This document shows positions 48,087 through 56,536 of a stretch of DNA of 64,000 nt, piece by piece. Source of the DNA: Thermosynechococcaceae cyanobacterium Okahandja (GTDB taxonomy: Bacteria; Cyanobacteriota; Cyanobacteriia; Thermosynechococcales; Thermosynechococcaceae); NCBI GenBank assembly GCA_041530395.1, contig CP136945.1:558001-622000 (forward strand). Direction: 5' to 3'. The first letter of the stretch is position 1; each line of letters begins with the position of its first letter. Both the position numbers and the translations under genes were made by a program. The notes beneath the pieces were generated by a model that saw nothing but the letters and a program-made list of their open reading frames with translations, was not told where the DNA came from and made no database searches.

Positions 48087-48524
48087 ATGCTAGAACCCTA
48101 CGAACGCCGTGTTCACTTTGCGGATACCGATGCCGCCGGAGTGGTCTATTTTGCCAATGTGCTGCGGTTTTGTCACGAGGCCTACGAAGACCTACTACAA
48201 CAGTTGGGCATCAATTTGCAGCAGTTTTTTAGCGGCCATCACATTATTGTTCCGATCACAGAAGCACAGGTACGGTTCTTGGCTCCCCTCTACTGTGGCG
48301 ATCGCGTCCGTATTATTGTGACACCGGCAGCCGTTGAGGGCAGTCGCTTTCAACTGAGTTATCGATTGCTGCGGTTAGAGGGGGGCGATCGGGTGGCCAT
48401 GGCCCACACTCACCATATCTGCCTTGCCGTGCCGGAACGGCACAAAGCACCCCTACCCCCACCTTTAGCGGAGTGGCTCAGGGCGGAGACAATGAGCACC
48501 GCCACGGGCGATCGCGACGATTAG
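48087..48524 (+). CDS. menI: 1,4-dihydroxy-2-naphthoyl-CoA hydrolase (4HBT thioesterase)
   Basis: Hot-dog thioesterase of the 4-hydroxybenzoyl-CoA family. The N-terminal motif VHFADTDAAGVVYFANVLRFCHEAYEDLL is diagnostic, with the catalytic Asp near residue 17. In cyanobacteria the single such gene makes dihydroxynaphthoate for phylloquinone, which agrees with menF in this window. 145 residues from ATG 48087 (a TTG immediately before is also in frame). It lies 48 bases after feoC and is the last GC-rich HIP1-bearing gene before the AT-rich restriction-modification island. Confidence 0.85.
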   Translation: MLEPYERRVHFADTDAAGVVYFANVLRFCHEAYEDLLQQLGINLQQFFSGHHIIVPITEAQVRFLAPLYCGDRVRIIVTPAAVEGSRFQLSYRLLRLEGGDRVAMAHTHHICLAVPERHKAPLPPPLAEWLRAETMSTATGDRDD

Positions 48525-48595
48525 AATAATAACTAGCAAAAATTATAGACTCCCCCTTCTGCCAACAAATAGGATAGTTAGTGTAGCACGTTCAC

Positions 48596-49582
48596 ATGAT
48601 TCTTATGACACGCCTAACGTTTATCGATCTTTTTGCTGGCATTGGCGGAATGCGTTTGGGATTTACCCAAGCAGGTGCAGAGTGTGTTTTTAGTTCAGAA
48701 TGGAATAAATTTGCCCAAATGACTTACGAAGCTAACTTTCTGGAAAAGCCTTTGGGAGATATTACTAAGATTTCTAACAGTGAGATTCCAGATCATGATA
48801 TTTTACTGGCAGGATTCCCTTGTCAGCCATTTAGTATTGCTGGAGTAAGCAAACATAATGCTTTAGGAATTAATCATGGATTTAATCACCCTACTCAAGG
48901 TAACTTATTTTTTGAAATAGTAAGAATCCTTGCGGATAAAAAACCGAAAGCTTTTTTACTGGAAAACGTCAAAAATCTACAAAGTCATGATAAAGGCAGA
49001 ACATTTAAAATTATTCATAAGATCTTGGATGACTTAGGATATTACATTTACTATAAAGTAATTGATGCTGTTCATTTTGTGCCGCAGCATCGTGAAAGAA
49101 TTTTCATTGTTGGGTTTAGAGAACCTATAGAATTCACATTTCCACAACTACAAACATCATCTTTAAGAGTAAAAGATATTTTAGAAATTGAAGTTCCAGC
49201 GAAATATACACTCACCGATCATCTTTGGAACTATTTGCAGCAATATGCCCAAAAACATCGAGAAAAAGGGAATGGCTTTGGATATGGACTAGTAAATTTA
49301 GATGGAATTACGCGAACATTAAGTGCAAGATATTACAAAGATGGATCAGAAATTCTTATTCCTCAAGTCAATCAGAATCCTCGAAGATTAACACCAAGAG
49401 AATGTGCACGATTAATGGGTTTTCCTGATTCATTTAAGATAGTTGTCAGTGATACCAGAGCTTACCAACAATTTGGCAACTCTGTTGTTGTGCCTTTAGT
49501 GAAAGCTATTGCTGATAGAATGCTAGATGCTCTGAATCAAAGTAATCTTTTGAAAATAACTAAGCAACTCAGTCTTCTCTGA
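48596..49582 (+). CDS. C5-cytosine DNA methyltransferase
   Basis: Type II modification enzyme, 328 residues. All key motifs are present: I ([15 protein letters not shown]), IV (GFPCQPFS, catalytic Cys76), VI (LLENVKNL), VIII ([11 protein letters not shown]), IX ([15 protein letters not shown]) and X ([18 protein letters not shown]). The target-recognition part between VIII and IX is short. ATG at 48605 gives an equally good start. Codon use is AT-rich and HIP1 is absent, unlike its neighbours, which points to recent transfer. The next gene, 11 bases later, looks like the matching restriction enzyme. The recognition sequence is unknown; no search was run. Confidence 0.95.
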   Translation: MILMTRLTFIDLFAGIGGMRLGFTQAGAECVFSSEWNKFAQMTYEANFLEKPLGDITKISNSEIPDHDILLAGFPCQPFSIAGVSKHNALGINHGFNHPTQGNLFFEIVRILADKKPKAFLLENVKNLQSHDKGRTFKIIHKILDDLGYYIYYKVIDAVHFVPQHRERIFIVGFREPIEFTFPQLQTSSLRVKDILEIEVPAKYTLTDHLWNYLQQYAQKHREKGNGFGYGLVNLDGITRTLSARYYKDGSEILIPQVNQNPRRLTPRECARLMGFPDSFKIVVSDTRAYQQFGNSVVVPLVKAIADRMLDALNQSNLLKITKQLSLL

Positions 49583-49593
49583 ATTTGATTTTT

Positions 49594-50397
49594 ATGGTTA
49601 AACTTAACAAACAAGAACGAAAAATATTAAATGAAATTTCATCAACTTATTACATGAAGCCTATTATTAAAAGAATAAATGATTGGGTAAAAAATACATC
49701 AAACGTAAAATCAAGCTGGCCTAGGGTATTTGATCATCTCTATCAGATTTTAATAAACTCAAAAGCTGATATTGAAAAATTACTAGATAATCGAATTAAG
49801 GCAGAAATTATTAAAAATAAAGATCAAGCCAGAAGAAGTATTGTTGGAAATGCTTTTTCTAAATCAATCATCTACATCTTTTTGATGAATAAGGTTCATG
49901 AAAATATACCCAATCAAATTTCGATAACGTCTCAACGATCAGTAATTCCTGATTTCTATGAATCAACCAAAATAAAGATTCAAAATGAATTTCAAAAACC
50001 CGATATGGACATTGTTATTTATTCATTAGATAATTCTCAAACTTATATTCTTTTATCTCTCAAAACTTCTTTAAGAGAAAGAGCTACTCAAACGTATAAG
50101 TGGAAGCTTTTAATGGATATTGCTCTATATAGTCCAAGACTCCGAGAGAAATACGATATTTCATATTCATCTTCAAAATTGCCGATCATTTGCTTTGCTA
50201 CAACTAATTTTTATAATGAGATAAATAGTCCTCAACAGCGTGGAATGTTAAAGTTTTTTGATCGTGTTTTCATTGCCAAGGAAATAGATGATGATCAATC
50301 ATTTGTCTATCCTCTTTCCAATTTAATATTATTTTCAATAGAGCACTTAGTAGTAAATCATGTACAGCTTCGCTTATTTGTCGATACTATTCAGTAG
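49594..50397 (+). CDS. Probable type II restriction endonuclease
   Basis: 267 residues, AT-rich, directly after the methyltransferase. A PD-(D/E)xK-like site is visible: Pro136-Asp137 in KPDMDIVIYS and, 18 residues later, Ser155-Leu156-Lys157 in LLSLKTSLRER with Glu162 after it. Ser in place of the usual acidic residue in the xK motif, with the acid moved downstream, is what Cfr10I/Bse634I-type CCGG enzymes show, so it may belong to that fold group; this is inference. ATG 49594 was chosen over TTG 49585. No helicase or specificity gene is nearby. It could also be an unrelated nuclease. Confidence 0.75.
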   Translation: MVKLNKQERKILNEISSTYYMKPIIKRINDWVKNTSNVKSSWPRVFDHLYQILINSKADIEKLLDNRIKAEIIKNKDQARRSIVGNAFSKSIIYIFLMNKVHENIPNQISITSQRSVIPDFYESTKIKIQNEFQKPDMDIVIYSLDNSQTYILLSLKTSLRERATQTYKWKLLMDIALYSPRLREKYDISYSSSKLPIICFATTNFYNEINSPQQRGMLKFFDRVFIAKEIDDDQSFVYPLSNLILFSIEHLVVNHVQLRLFVDTIQ

Positions 50398-50426
50398 TTC
50401 ACATTAGTTACAGGATAGTGAATATG

Positions 50427-52046
50427 TTAATCAGAAACTAATTGGCCGTAGTCTAGTTTAAGGAGGCGATCGGCTACGTCAAAATAGCGATCGTCGTGGC
50501 TAATGACAAACAGAGTTTTGCCCTGGGCCTTCAGTTCTGGCAGGAGTTGGCGGTAAAAAATATCGCGGAAAACGGGGTCCTGATCCGCTGCCCACTCATC
50601 AAACAAATAGGCGGGGCGATCGTCGAGGTAGGCCATGAGCAACCCCAGTCGCTTGCGCTCCCCTTGAGAGAGGGAGGTGGTCGAGAAGCGATCGCCCTCG
50701 AGCCGCACTTTATGGCTGAGGCGTAGCTTCTCTAGGTACTCAGGAACCGCCGCCAAGCGTTCTGGTGCCTCAATCCCCAAGAGTCGCTCGAAAAGATAAA
50801 AATCACTAAAGACGGCGCCAAAGTGCTGCCGATACCATTCGTAATCACTGGGGGCAAGGCAATGGTTATCTACCCAAATTTCCCCCTGATCGGGAACGTA
50901 AAGACCTGTAATAATTTTGGCCAAGGTAGATTTGCCGCTGCCGTTCCCGCCAACAATAAAAATTAATTCTCCCGCATGGGCGGTTAAGCTCAACGGCCCA
51001 AGGGTAAACGTGACCGCCTCATCTTCGTGACTGCCGTGATACTGGTGGCGGATGTGCTCTAGGCGCAGGGTTTTCCAGCCTAAGGGAGGAAGATCAAGGC
51101 TTGTGTTAGCGGTGGGGAGGGGGTCACCAAGACTCAGATGTAGCGATTCAACCTTTTTGAGGGCGACGCTAGCGCGACTAAAGATGGGGATGGCATCAAT
51201 CACCTGTTGCATTGGCAGCATCAGGTAAATAATGGTCAGGACATAGCCGGAGAGCACCGTAGGTGTTGCCCCCAGCAGGTGTGGCAAGGTAAAGAGGAAA
51301 AAGCCAATGGTCACAAACAGAAGAAGCTGCCCCCAACTGGCCGCAATGGCAAAGACCATATAGCCCAATTGGTTTTGCTGCCGCGTTTGCCGTGCCGTGG
51401 GTTCCAATTCCTGATCCAAAAAGGCAAGGCGGCGCTGCCGATTCAGCTTGAGTTCCTTATTGCCTTCGGTTAGGGTACGAAAGTGTTGAAAGAGGCGATC
51501 TTGCTCTCGCCGTGCCCGCTCTAGAAATTGACGCGCTTTACCCGCCAGAAACAAATAGCTACCCGCCCCAATACCAATTAAGGTCACGAGGGCAAAAAAT
51601 AGGGGAGGAGACAACCATCCCATATAGATTAAACAGCCGAAAACAATAGCCACGGCATTAAAGAGGTTGGGAAGCACGGAAAACGATCGCGCCACGGCAT
51701 CCACATCTTCTGTGAGGGTGGCCAGCAGTTGCGGCGTACCAATGGCTTCCAATTGACGCAAGGGGGAGGCCAGAATACGGCGGCTCAGGAGCAGACGCAT
51801 TTCATAGACCGCCTGTTGGGCAGCCCGCACCAGCAGCACTTGCGAGGCAAAGTGGGTTAGCAGCAGTAGTGCCCCCAAGGCAATAAACCCCCAGGGCAAC
51901 ACAGATCTGAGGGCGGGGGTTCCTTGGAGGGTAGCATTAATGAGGGCAATGAGTCCGGCGGTGCTGCCACCATTGAGGAGTCCGGCAAACGCTGCCCCTG
52001 CTACGGTTGGCCATGCGGCTTGCAACAGAATCCGAAACAGTTTCAC
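50427..52046 (-). CDS. Cyclic-peptide/siderophore-type ABC exporter (SyrD/PvdE family)
   Basis: Half-transporter of 539 residues: N-terminal membrane domain with about six hydrophobic segments, then an ATPase. Walker A GGNGSGKSTLAK near residue 367, signature LSQGERKRLGLLMAYLDDRPAYLFDEWAADQDPVFRD near 460, where the DEWAADQD wording is diagnostic of the SyrD/PvdE-type group, and switch His in VISHDDRYF. Starts with GTG overlapping the stop of the small membrane protein gene (GTGA). No peptide-synthetase gene is near, so the exported molecule is unknown. It stands directly beside the restriction-modification island. Confidence 0.9.
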   Translation of the reverse strand: MKLFRILLQAAWPTVAGAAFAGLLNGGSTAGLIALINATLQGTPALRSVLPWGFIALGALLLLTHFASQVLLVRAAQQAVYEMRLLLSRRILASPLRQLEAIGTPQLLATLTEDVDAVARSFSVLPNLFNAVAIVFGCLIYMGWLSPPLFFALVTLIGIGAGSYLFLAGKARQFLERARREQDRLFQHFRTLTEGNKELKLNRQRRLAFLDQELEPTARQTRQQNQLGYMVFAIAASWGQLLLFVTIGFFLFTLPHLLGATPTVLSGYVLTIIYLMLPMQQVIDAIPIFSRASVALKKVESLHLSLGDPLPTANTSLDLPPLGWKTLRLEHIRHQYHGSHEDEAVTFTLGPLSLTAHAGELIFIVGGNGSGKSTLAKIITGLYVPDQGEIWVDNHCLAPSDYEWYRQHFGAVFSDFYLFERLLGIEAPERLAAVPEYLEKLRLSHKVRLEGDRFSTTSLSQGERKRLGLLMAYLDDRPAYLFDEWAADQDPVFRDIFYRQLLPELKAQGKTLFVISHDDRYFDVADRLLKLDYGQLVSD

Positions 52047-52270
52047 GAGTGGGTCTCATCCTCGCTGGGGGTGTCATCCCGATCGCTATCAAGGTCTAGC
52101 TTGGGAATAAAACTGGGGCGATCGGCATTTTCCCAGCCCGGTGGCCGCTTGGAGTTATACCATGCCACTAAGCCAATGCTGACTGCGGCAACTAATCCGA
52201 GGATGAGTACACCATAAAACGGCAGAAAATTTCCCGACCCGACCGTAAAAACCGCGGCCAACACTTGCAT
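52043..52270 (-). CDS. Psb35-like small single-span membrane protein
   Basis: 75 residues: a hydrophobic segment (~15-38, NFLPFYGVLILGLVAAVSIGL) followed by WYNSKRPPGWENADRPSFIP and an acidic tail (DLDSDRDDTPSEDE). The WYNSKRP-GWE feature matches what I recall of Psb35, a photosystem II/NDH assembly-linked protein of cyanobacteria; the match is from memory. Its TGA overlaps the GTG of the ABC exporter, so the two are coupled in translation. Preceded by a separate promoter region facing the SLC13-like gene. Confidence 0.6.
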   Translation of the reverse strand: MQVLAAVFTVGSGNFLPFYGVLILGLVAAVSIGLVAWYNSKRPPGWENADRPSFIPKLDLDSDRDDTPSEDETHS

Positions 52271-52350
52271 CCTGATTTCCTTGACGTGGTTGTGTTCAGA
52301 ACAACACTATACCGCCCCAATGGCGAAAATTGTGCGCTTGTTGCCCCCAC

Positions 52351-53553
52351 CTAAAGGTGGTAGTCAATCCAAACGTAGGCGATCGCCACGGTGATTAGGG
52401 TCAGGGGAGCGCCAAACTGCACGTGCCGCCAAAAGGACAGAGACTGCCCTGTACTGGCTGCCGCCTCAATGGTAATCAGATTAGCCACAGCCCCAAAGAG
52501 GGTCAAATTACCCGCCAAGGTACTGGTGGCCGCCAATAGGTACCAAAGCTGGGGGGCATCCTTGGGGATAAAATTTGCCAGCAGCAGCACCGTGGGCACA
52601 TTGGAAATGAGATTCGAGAGCACGGTGGTGATTGCCACCAATCCAAGGGGGCGGGTAATCCAAGGCTGGAGGCTCGCCAGAATATCAAGGCGTTGCACGC
52701 AATAACTAAGGATAAATAAACCAGAAAAGAGCACCAAAAGCGACCAGTCCACCTGTGCCAAAATCCGCTCCGGTTTCAGCCGCCGCGTTACTAGGAGTGC
52801 CGCCGCCGCCAGCAACGCCGTTTCCGCCAACGGGAACCCCAAACTAAAGGCCAACAGCATTGCACTGGTCACCACGAGGGTTTTCCGCAGTAAGGGCAGG
52901 TGCAACCGCACGGGCTTAAGGGTGGCCAAGGTACACGGACGGGAAGAGCGCACCTGTGGATAGAGCCACCACAGCCAAGCCACTTGCACAACCAGTCCTA
53001 GGACGGCAACGGGCAGCATGGTTTGGGCAAACTCAAGGTACCCCAAACCGGAAAAGGAGCCGACAAGAATATTTTGGGGATTGCCACTCAGGGTGGCCAC
53101 TGAACCAATGTTGGTAGCCGCCGCGATCGCCAGCAGGTAGGGCACCGGATTCAGGCCAAGGGCGTGGGTCATCTGGAGGGTGAGGGGGGTAGTCACCAAC
53201 GCCAACGTATCGTTGAGAAACAGCGCCGAAAGCGTGCCCGTTGCGCCGGTGAGGAACAGCAATAGCCCCAGAGGACTCGCCGCAAAGCGCACCACCACCA
53301 CGACTGCCAACTGAAAAAAGCCACTGTACCCCAGATAAGCATTGACAATCATCATGCTTAGTAAAAAAATAATCGTCTGGGGATCAATTGTTTGCCATGC
53401 GGTTCGCAGATCAACTGTGCCCAAGGCAATCAGCAGTGCCGCACTGACGAGGGCAATCGTGGCTCGATTCATCCGCAGGCCGGGCACCGTTCCCAAGGCA
53501 AGCGCCCCATAGCTCAGCGCCAACACCAGTCCCGGCAGGAGTGCAGAAAACAC
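52351..53553 (-). CDS. SLC13/ArsB-type anion transporter
   Basis: 400-residue membrane protein with about ten hydrophobic segments. The repeated re-entrant motif region SALFLNDTLALVTTPL and SNLISNVPTVLLLANFIP, with ATNIGSVATLSGNPQNIL, is characteristic of the ArsB/NhaD/DASS ion-transporter superfamily. Likely an anion or dicarboxylate carrier; the actual substrate is not evident (sulfate, arsenite and Na+/H+ exchange are all found in relatives). GTG start with AAGGA three bases upstream. The two GDT1-like genes lie just upstream on the same strand (13-base gap). Confidence 0.85.
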   Translation of the reverse strand: MFSALLPGLVLALSYGALALGTVPGLRMNRATIALVSAALLIALGTVDLRTAWQTIDPQTIIFLLSMMIVNAYLGYSGFFQLAVVVVVRFAASPLGLLLFLTGATGTLSALFLNDTLALVTTPLTLQMTHALGLNPVPYLLAIAAATNIGSVATLSGNPQNILVGSFSGLGYLEFAQTMLPVAVLGLVVQVAWLWWLYPQVRSSRPCTLATLKPVRLHLPLLRKTLVVTSAMLLAFSLGFPLAETALLAAAALLVTRRLKPERILAQVDWSLLVLFSGLFILSYCVQRLDILASLQPWITRPLGLVAITTVLSNLISNVPTVLLLANFIPKDAPQLWYLLAATSTLAGNLTLFGAVANLITIEAAASTGQSLSFWRHVQFGAPLTLITVAIAYVWIDYHL

Positions 53554-53566
53554 AGTCCTTCACAAG

Positions 53567-53860
53567 TTAGCCGTCAGTTGAGGGAGATTCTGGCGGCTGC
53601 GACAGTAAGTAAAAGCCCAAAAAGGCAAAGATCATTGCAGCTACCCCCTTAATGAGATAAAAAGGGACAACCGTGGCCAAGCGACTACCTAAGAGCACGC
53701 CAAGGAACGTGGTACACACCAAGCCACTGGCGACGCCTAAAAAGACCGCCGTTGTCGAGCGGGCATTACTGCCTAGGGTAATGGCCACAAGTTGGCTTTT
53801 GTCCCCTAATTCCGAGAAAAAGACCACGACAAAACTTAGGGCAAAGGAGGGCCAATCCAT
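53567..53860 (-). CDS. GDT1/Mnx-family half-transporter (second half)
   Basis: 97 residues with three hydrophobic segments; motif VVFFSELGDKSQLVAITLG near residue 12 is the family E-x-G-D-K-(T/S). In most cyanobacteria a single ~200-residue protein carries two such halves (manganese exporter Mnx); here the halves are separate genes. The ATG 53860 start gives a half that aligns with the motif; a longer GTG at 53908 overlaps the upstream gene. No ribosome site is visible before the ATG, so coupling to the preceding gene is probable. The SLC13-like gene follows 13 bases after its stop. Confidence 0.85.
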   Translation of the reverse strand: MDWPSFALSFVVVFFSELGDKSQLVAITLGSNARSTTAVFLGVASGLVCTTFLGVLLGSRLATVVPFYLIKGVAAMIFAFLGFYLLSQPPESPSTDG

Positions 53861-53871
53861 AGCGTACGTGC

Positions 53872-54171
53872 TCACAACGAGGGGTGTAGCAGATCCCACA
53901 ATAACCAAAGGGCGATCGCCAACAAACTAGTGCCCGTCAAGGTTTGTAGCCGTTGAGCCGAAAGATAGCGGGAGACCCAGCGCCCCAGCAAAACCCCGAT
54001 CAGACTGGTGCTGACCAAGGCGAGGGTGGCTCCCACAAACACCAGCCAAGGTGAAAGGGAACGGGCTGCCATCAGTAGCACGGCCAATTGGGTTTTGTCC
54101 GCAAACTCCGCCAAAAAAACCGTTAAAAAGGCAACACCAAATTCCCGCCATGGCAAGGGACGACTGGTCAT
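53872..54171 (-). CDS. GDT1/Mnx-family half-transporter (first half)
   Basis: 99 residues with three hydrophobic segments; motif FLAEFADKTQLAVLLMAARS near residue 22 reads E-F-A-D-K-T, with Ala replacing the usual Gly. It is the first of the two half-genes; the second begins 11 bases after its stop. Together they equal one full GDT1/TMEM165-type transporter, probably working as a heterodimer for Mn2+ or Ca2+. Role inferred from family. Confidence 0.85.
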   Translation of the reverse strand: MTSRPLPWREFGVAFLTVFLAEFADKTQLAVLLMAARSLSPWLVFVGATLALVSTSLIGVLLGRWVSRYLSAQRLQTLTGTSLLAIALWLLWDLLHPSL

Positions 54172-54193
54172 AACTTGGAGTGAATCGCGTTAG

Positions 54194-54370
54194 CTAGGCG
54201 TCGGTGAGTTCGTCAGCAGCGGTATTATTATCGGAGGTGGCTTTGGTTTCAGTACGGTTTTCCGTTGTCATCCGTCGGCCAAACCGACCGCTGGAGCGTT
54301 TGCGAAATTTACGGGCGTAGGCTTGGTTACGAAGCGCTTTCTCTTTTTTAGGATTGCGGCGTTTGGCCAT
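54194..54370 (-). CDS. Small basic conserved-looking protein, 58 aa
   Basis: MAKRRNPKKEKALRNQAYAR and further basic residues (FRKRSSGRFGRR), then an acidic, Thr-rich tail. The N-terminal half resembles ribosome-associated or RNA-binding small proteins; I recall similar cyanobacterial open frames starting MAKRRN but no named function. ATG 54370 was chosen because GAGG lies six bases before it; the frame is open another 30 codons upstream without family-like sequence. Divergent from the gene at 54469. Confidence 0.7.
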   Translation of the reverse strand: MAKRRNPKKEKALRNQAYARKFRKRSSGRFGRRMTTENRTETKATSDNNTAADELTDA

Positions 54371-54468
54371 GCTAACCTCAATGATGGGGATATTGTCGGC
54401 AAAATACTTGCAATACAAAGACAGAAATTCTATCTTATCGGAATTGGGACAGTGACACAAGTAATTTT

Positions 54469-55146
54469 ATGGTGACCCGTACCTATCGCTCTGCCCGACC
54501 TTGGCCGCAGTGGCTCTCGTGGACTGCCCGGCCACGGCGGCGATCGCGGCGACAACCTCGGCTCTGGCGACCGCTTTTCCTCTATCCGTTGGCCGGACTG
54601 GGGCTGGCACTGTTGCTCTGGCAAACGGATAGCCAGTTGTTTCTGGCAACCGGCAGTGGCGTGGGCACGGTGTGGTTACTGGCGCGCTGGAAGCAGGCAT
54701 TCTACGCTTACGGCCAGCAATTACAAAAAACCCTCACTCAAGGCGCACAACACCCCCTAGGGGTGGCGGTGGCAGCGGGGGCGATCGCCTGCCTTGGTAC
54801 TTACACCCTTGCGCATCTGTGGCAGAGTCCTGCCGATCATTGGCTGGTGATTGCCCTTGTGGTTCAAGGCACGCTTCTGTTAGCTTTAATTGCCATCTTG
54901 ATCATGGTGGCGGGGCAACTGCACCAACACCAGCAACAGGAGCAGGTACAGCGGTGGCTGGCGGCTCTGGTGGATCCTAACCCGCTTCAGCGGCTAATTG
55001 CGGTTCGCCAATTGGCTCAACTGAGGGATGAGCGCGATCGCCAGTGTGCCCAAGAAGCCCTCTACTTGCTGCTAAACCAAGAATCAGAGCCGGTGGTGCG
55101 CCGCGCTGCCCTCGCCGTTTTAGACCAGCTTGATGACACCGTTTAA
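54469..55146 (+). CDS. Hypothetical membrane protein with HEAT-like end, 225 aa
   Basis: Not recognised. Arg-rich start (ARPRRRSRRQPRLWRPLF), three or four hydrophobic segments (~35-110 and ~130-155), and a soluble C-terminal ~60 residues reading RWLAALVDPNPLQRLIAVRQLAQLRDERDRQCAQEAL and VVRRAALAVLDQLD, which look like two HEAT/armadillo-type helical repeats. The last 14 bases overlap the next gene's start, implying translational coupling with the D27-like protein. The function is unknown. Confidence 0.72.
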   Translation: MVTRTYRSARPWPQWLSWTARPRRRSRRQPRLWRPLFLYPLAGLGLALLLWQTDSQLFLATGSGVGTVWLLARWKQAFYAYGQQLQKTLTQGAQHPLGVAVAAGAIACLGTYTLAHLWQSPADHWLVIALVVQGTLLLALIAILIMVAGQLHQHQQQEQVQRWLAALVDPNPLQRLIAVRQLAQLRDERDRQCAQEALYLLLNQESEPVVRRAALAVLDQLDDTV

Positions 55147-55777
55147 GCCAAACTGGATTGAGCGGTGGTGTATTGCTCACCTCACCCGCACCATTGCCAA
55201 GGTAATTGGGGTAGTGCCGCAGCGGCTCGACTACGCGGGCTTCATTGCCATTAGCCAACAGGTAAAACAGCGGTATGCTCCGCTACAGCAGCAGCAGGTC
55301 ATTGCCACCGTCTTTGCCCACATTATTCCACCGTGGATCAGTGCCGCGGTGCGTTGGTTCTTTCGGCCCACCCGCTGGGTTTGTGAAACGAATGCTTGGT
55401 TTGCTACCCGTTTAACGGCATGGCTAGTTGGCTCTAGCGATCGCTACTGGGTGGACATTTTGTCGCCAGATCAGCAGCCGCAACGGCAATTGAGTGGAGT
55501 GCGGATTCAACAGTGTCGCTACTTGGCCGAAACCCAGTGTGCGGCTCTGTGTATGAATTTGTGCAAACACCCCACCGAGCAGTTCTTTCGCCAACAGTTT
55601 GGTATTCCCCTCAGCATGACCCCCAACTTCAGCGATTTTAGTTGTGAGATGGTCTTTGGCACGCCCTTGACCCCGATCCCACCTACCGCCGTTCCGCCCT
55701 GTTTTGAGCAGCCCGACCTCGATCCTTGTCCCCAGGTGCTTGACTCAGGCGCGGGTGCGATCGCGAAAGAGGGGTAA
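55133..55777 (+). CDS. D27-like (DUF4033) protein
   Basis: 214 residues. The C-terminal half carries the DUF4033/D27 signature: CRYLAETQCAALCMNLCKHPTEQFFRQQFGIPLSMTPNFSDFSCEMVFG, with its cluster of Cys residues that bind iron in plant D27. Plant D27 is a beta-carotene cis-trans isomerase of strigolactone synthesis; cyanobacterial relatives are little studied. ATG 55133 overlaps the end of the HEAT-like gene by 14 bases. The 3' end overlaps the convergent sterol-desaturase-family gene by 33 bases. Carotenoid isomerase activity is a family-based inference. Confidence 0.82.
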   Translation: MTPFKPNWIERWCIAHLTRTIAKVIGVVPQRLDYAGFIAISQQVKQRYAPLQQQQVIATVFAHIIPPWISAAVRWFFRPTRWVCETNAWFATRLTAWLVGSSDRYWVDILSPDQQPQRQLSGVRIQQCRYLAETQCAALCMNLCKHPTEQFFRQQFGIPLSMTPNFSDFSCEMVFGTPLTPIPPTAVPPCFEQPDLDPCPQVLDSGAGAIAKEG

Positions 55778-56527
55778 ATAATCACGGCTTTCGGTGCCCA
55801 GCCAGCGATCCCAAAAGGTAAAGTACAGGCCATAATTACAGCGGAACTGACTGTGGTGCAAACTGTGGTGGGTAGCGCCAATGAGCCACTGCCCCAGCCA
55901 GTGGGTAGCAAAAGCGCGGGGATAAATCTCCAAATTCAAATGGTTAATGACACTAGAGAAGGTCATCAAAGTTAACTGCGCCACAATGGCGTAGGGATGC
56001 AGTGGGATGACAAACACCACAGCGGGTAAAAACAGGGCTTGCAGCAGTGACTCCCAAGGATGGAAGGCAAAGGCGGTCCAAGGCGAAGCGACAATGCTCT
56101 GGTGATGGACGCGATGCACATGGCGATAAACGCGAGGGTGGTGCATCCAGCGGTGCAGCCAGTAGTAGTAGGTTTCGTGCAGCAGTAATACGATTAGAAT
56201 GCTCAGCGGCAGATACAGGTAATCCTGCCAAGATTGGAGTTCCACATAAACTGCCGTCCAGCCCCGCTGCCACAGAACCGCCGTCACAGCCCCCGCCAAG
56301 GCAAAAATCGCCGAAGTGATAACTGACCAGCCCAACTCCTGCAACCATTGCCCGCGGCGGTAAGGACGGAGGTTAACGCGCCGTTGTTTGAGCGGTGTCC
56401 AGCCAGCAAGCGCATAAAATACCGAAAAAAGACCGGCAATGAGAATCAGGCGGCTCATCACCATTAAAAACATGACCCCAACCATGATCACAAACAGGCT
56501 AGGGTCACTTAAGTTATAGGGAATCAT
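55745..56527 (-). CDS. Sterol desaturase/fatty acid hydroxylase family protein
   Basis: Membrane di-iron oxygenase, 260 residues. The histidine boxes are in place: HETYYYWLHRWMHH (HxxxH and HxxxHH-like), RHVHRVHHQS (HxxHH), and LIGATHHSLHHSQF (HHxxHH). Hydrophobic segments flank them. Relatives hydroxylate carotenoids, fatty acids or sterols; CrtR-type beta-carotene hydroxylase is a separate family, so the substrate is open. Convergent overlap of 33 bases with the D27-like gene. The Hlip gene lies just upstream of its start on the same strand. Confidence 0.87.
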   Translation of the reverse strand: MIPYNLSDPSLFVIMVGVMFLMVMSRLILIAGLFSVFYALAGWTPLKQRRVNLRPYRRGQWLQELGWSVITSAIFALAGAVTAVLWQRGWTAVYVELQSWQDYLYLPLSILIVLLLHETYYYWLHRWMHHPRVYRHVHRVHHQSIVASPWTAFAFHPWESLLQALFLPAVVFVIPLHPYAIVAQLTLMTFSSVINHLNLEIYPRAFATHWLGQWLIGATHHSLHHSQFRCNYGLYFTFWDRWLGTESRDYLPLFRDRTRA

Positions 56528-56536
56528 CGCTAGGAG

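Noticed and set aside
53567-54171. Frameshift splitting one GDT1 gene
   Set aside because: Both halves carry their own start, an 11-base gap with a stop between them, and complete three-helix modules, so two genes are more likely than a sequencing error.
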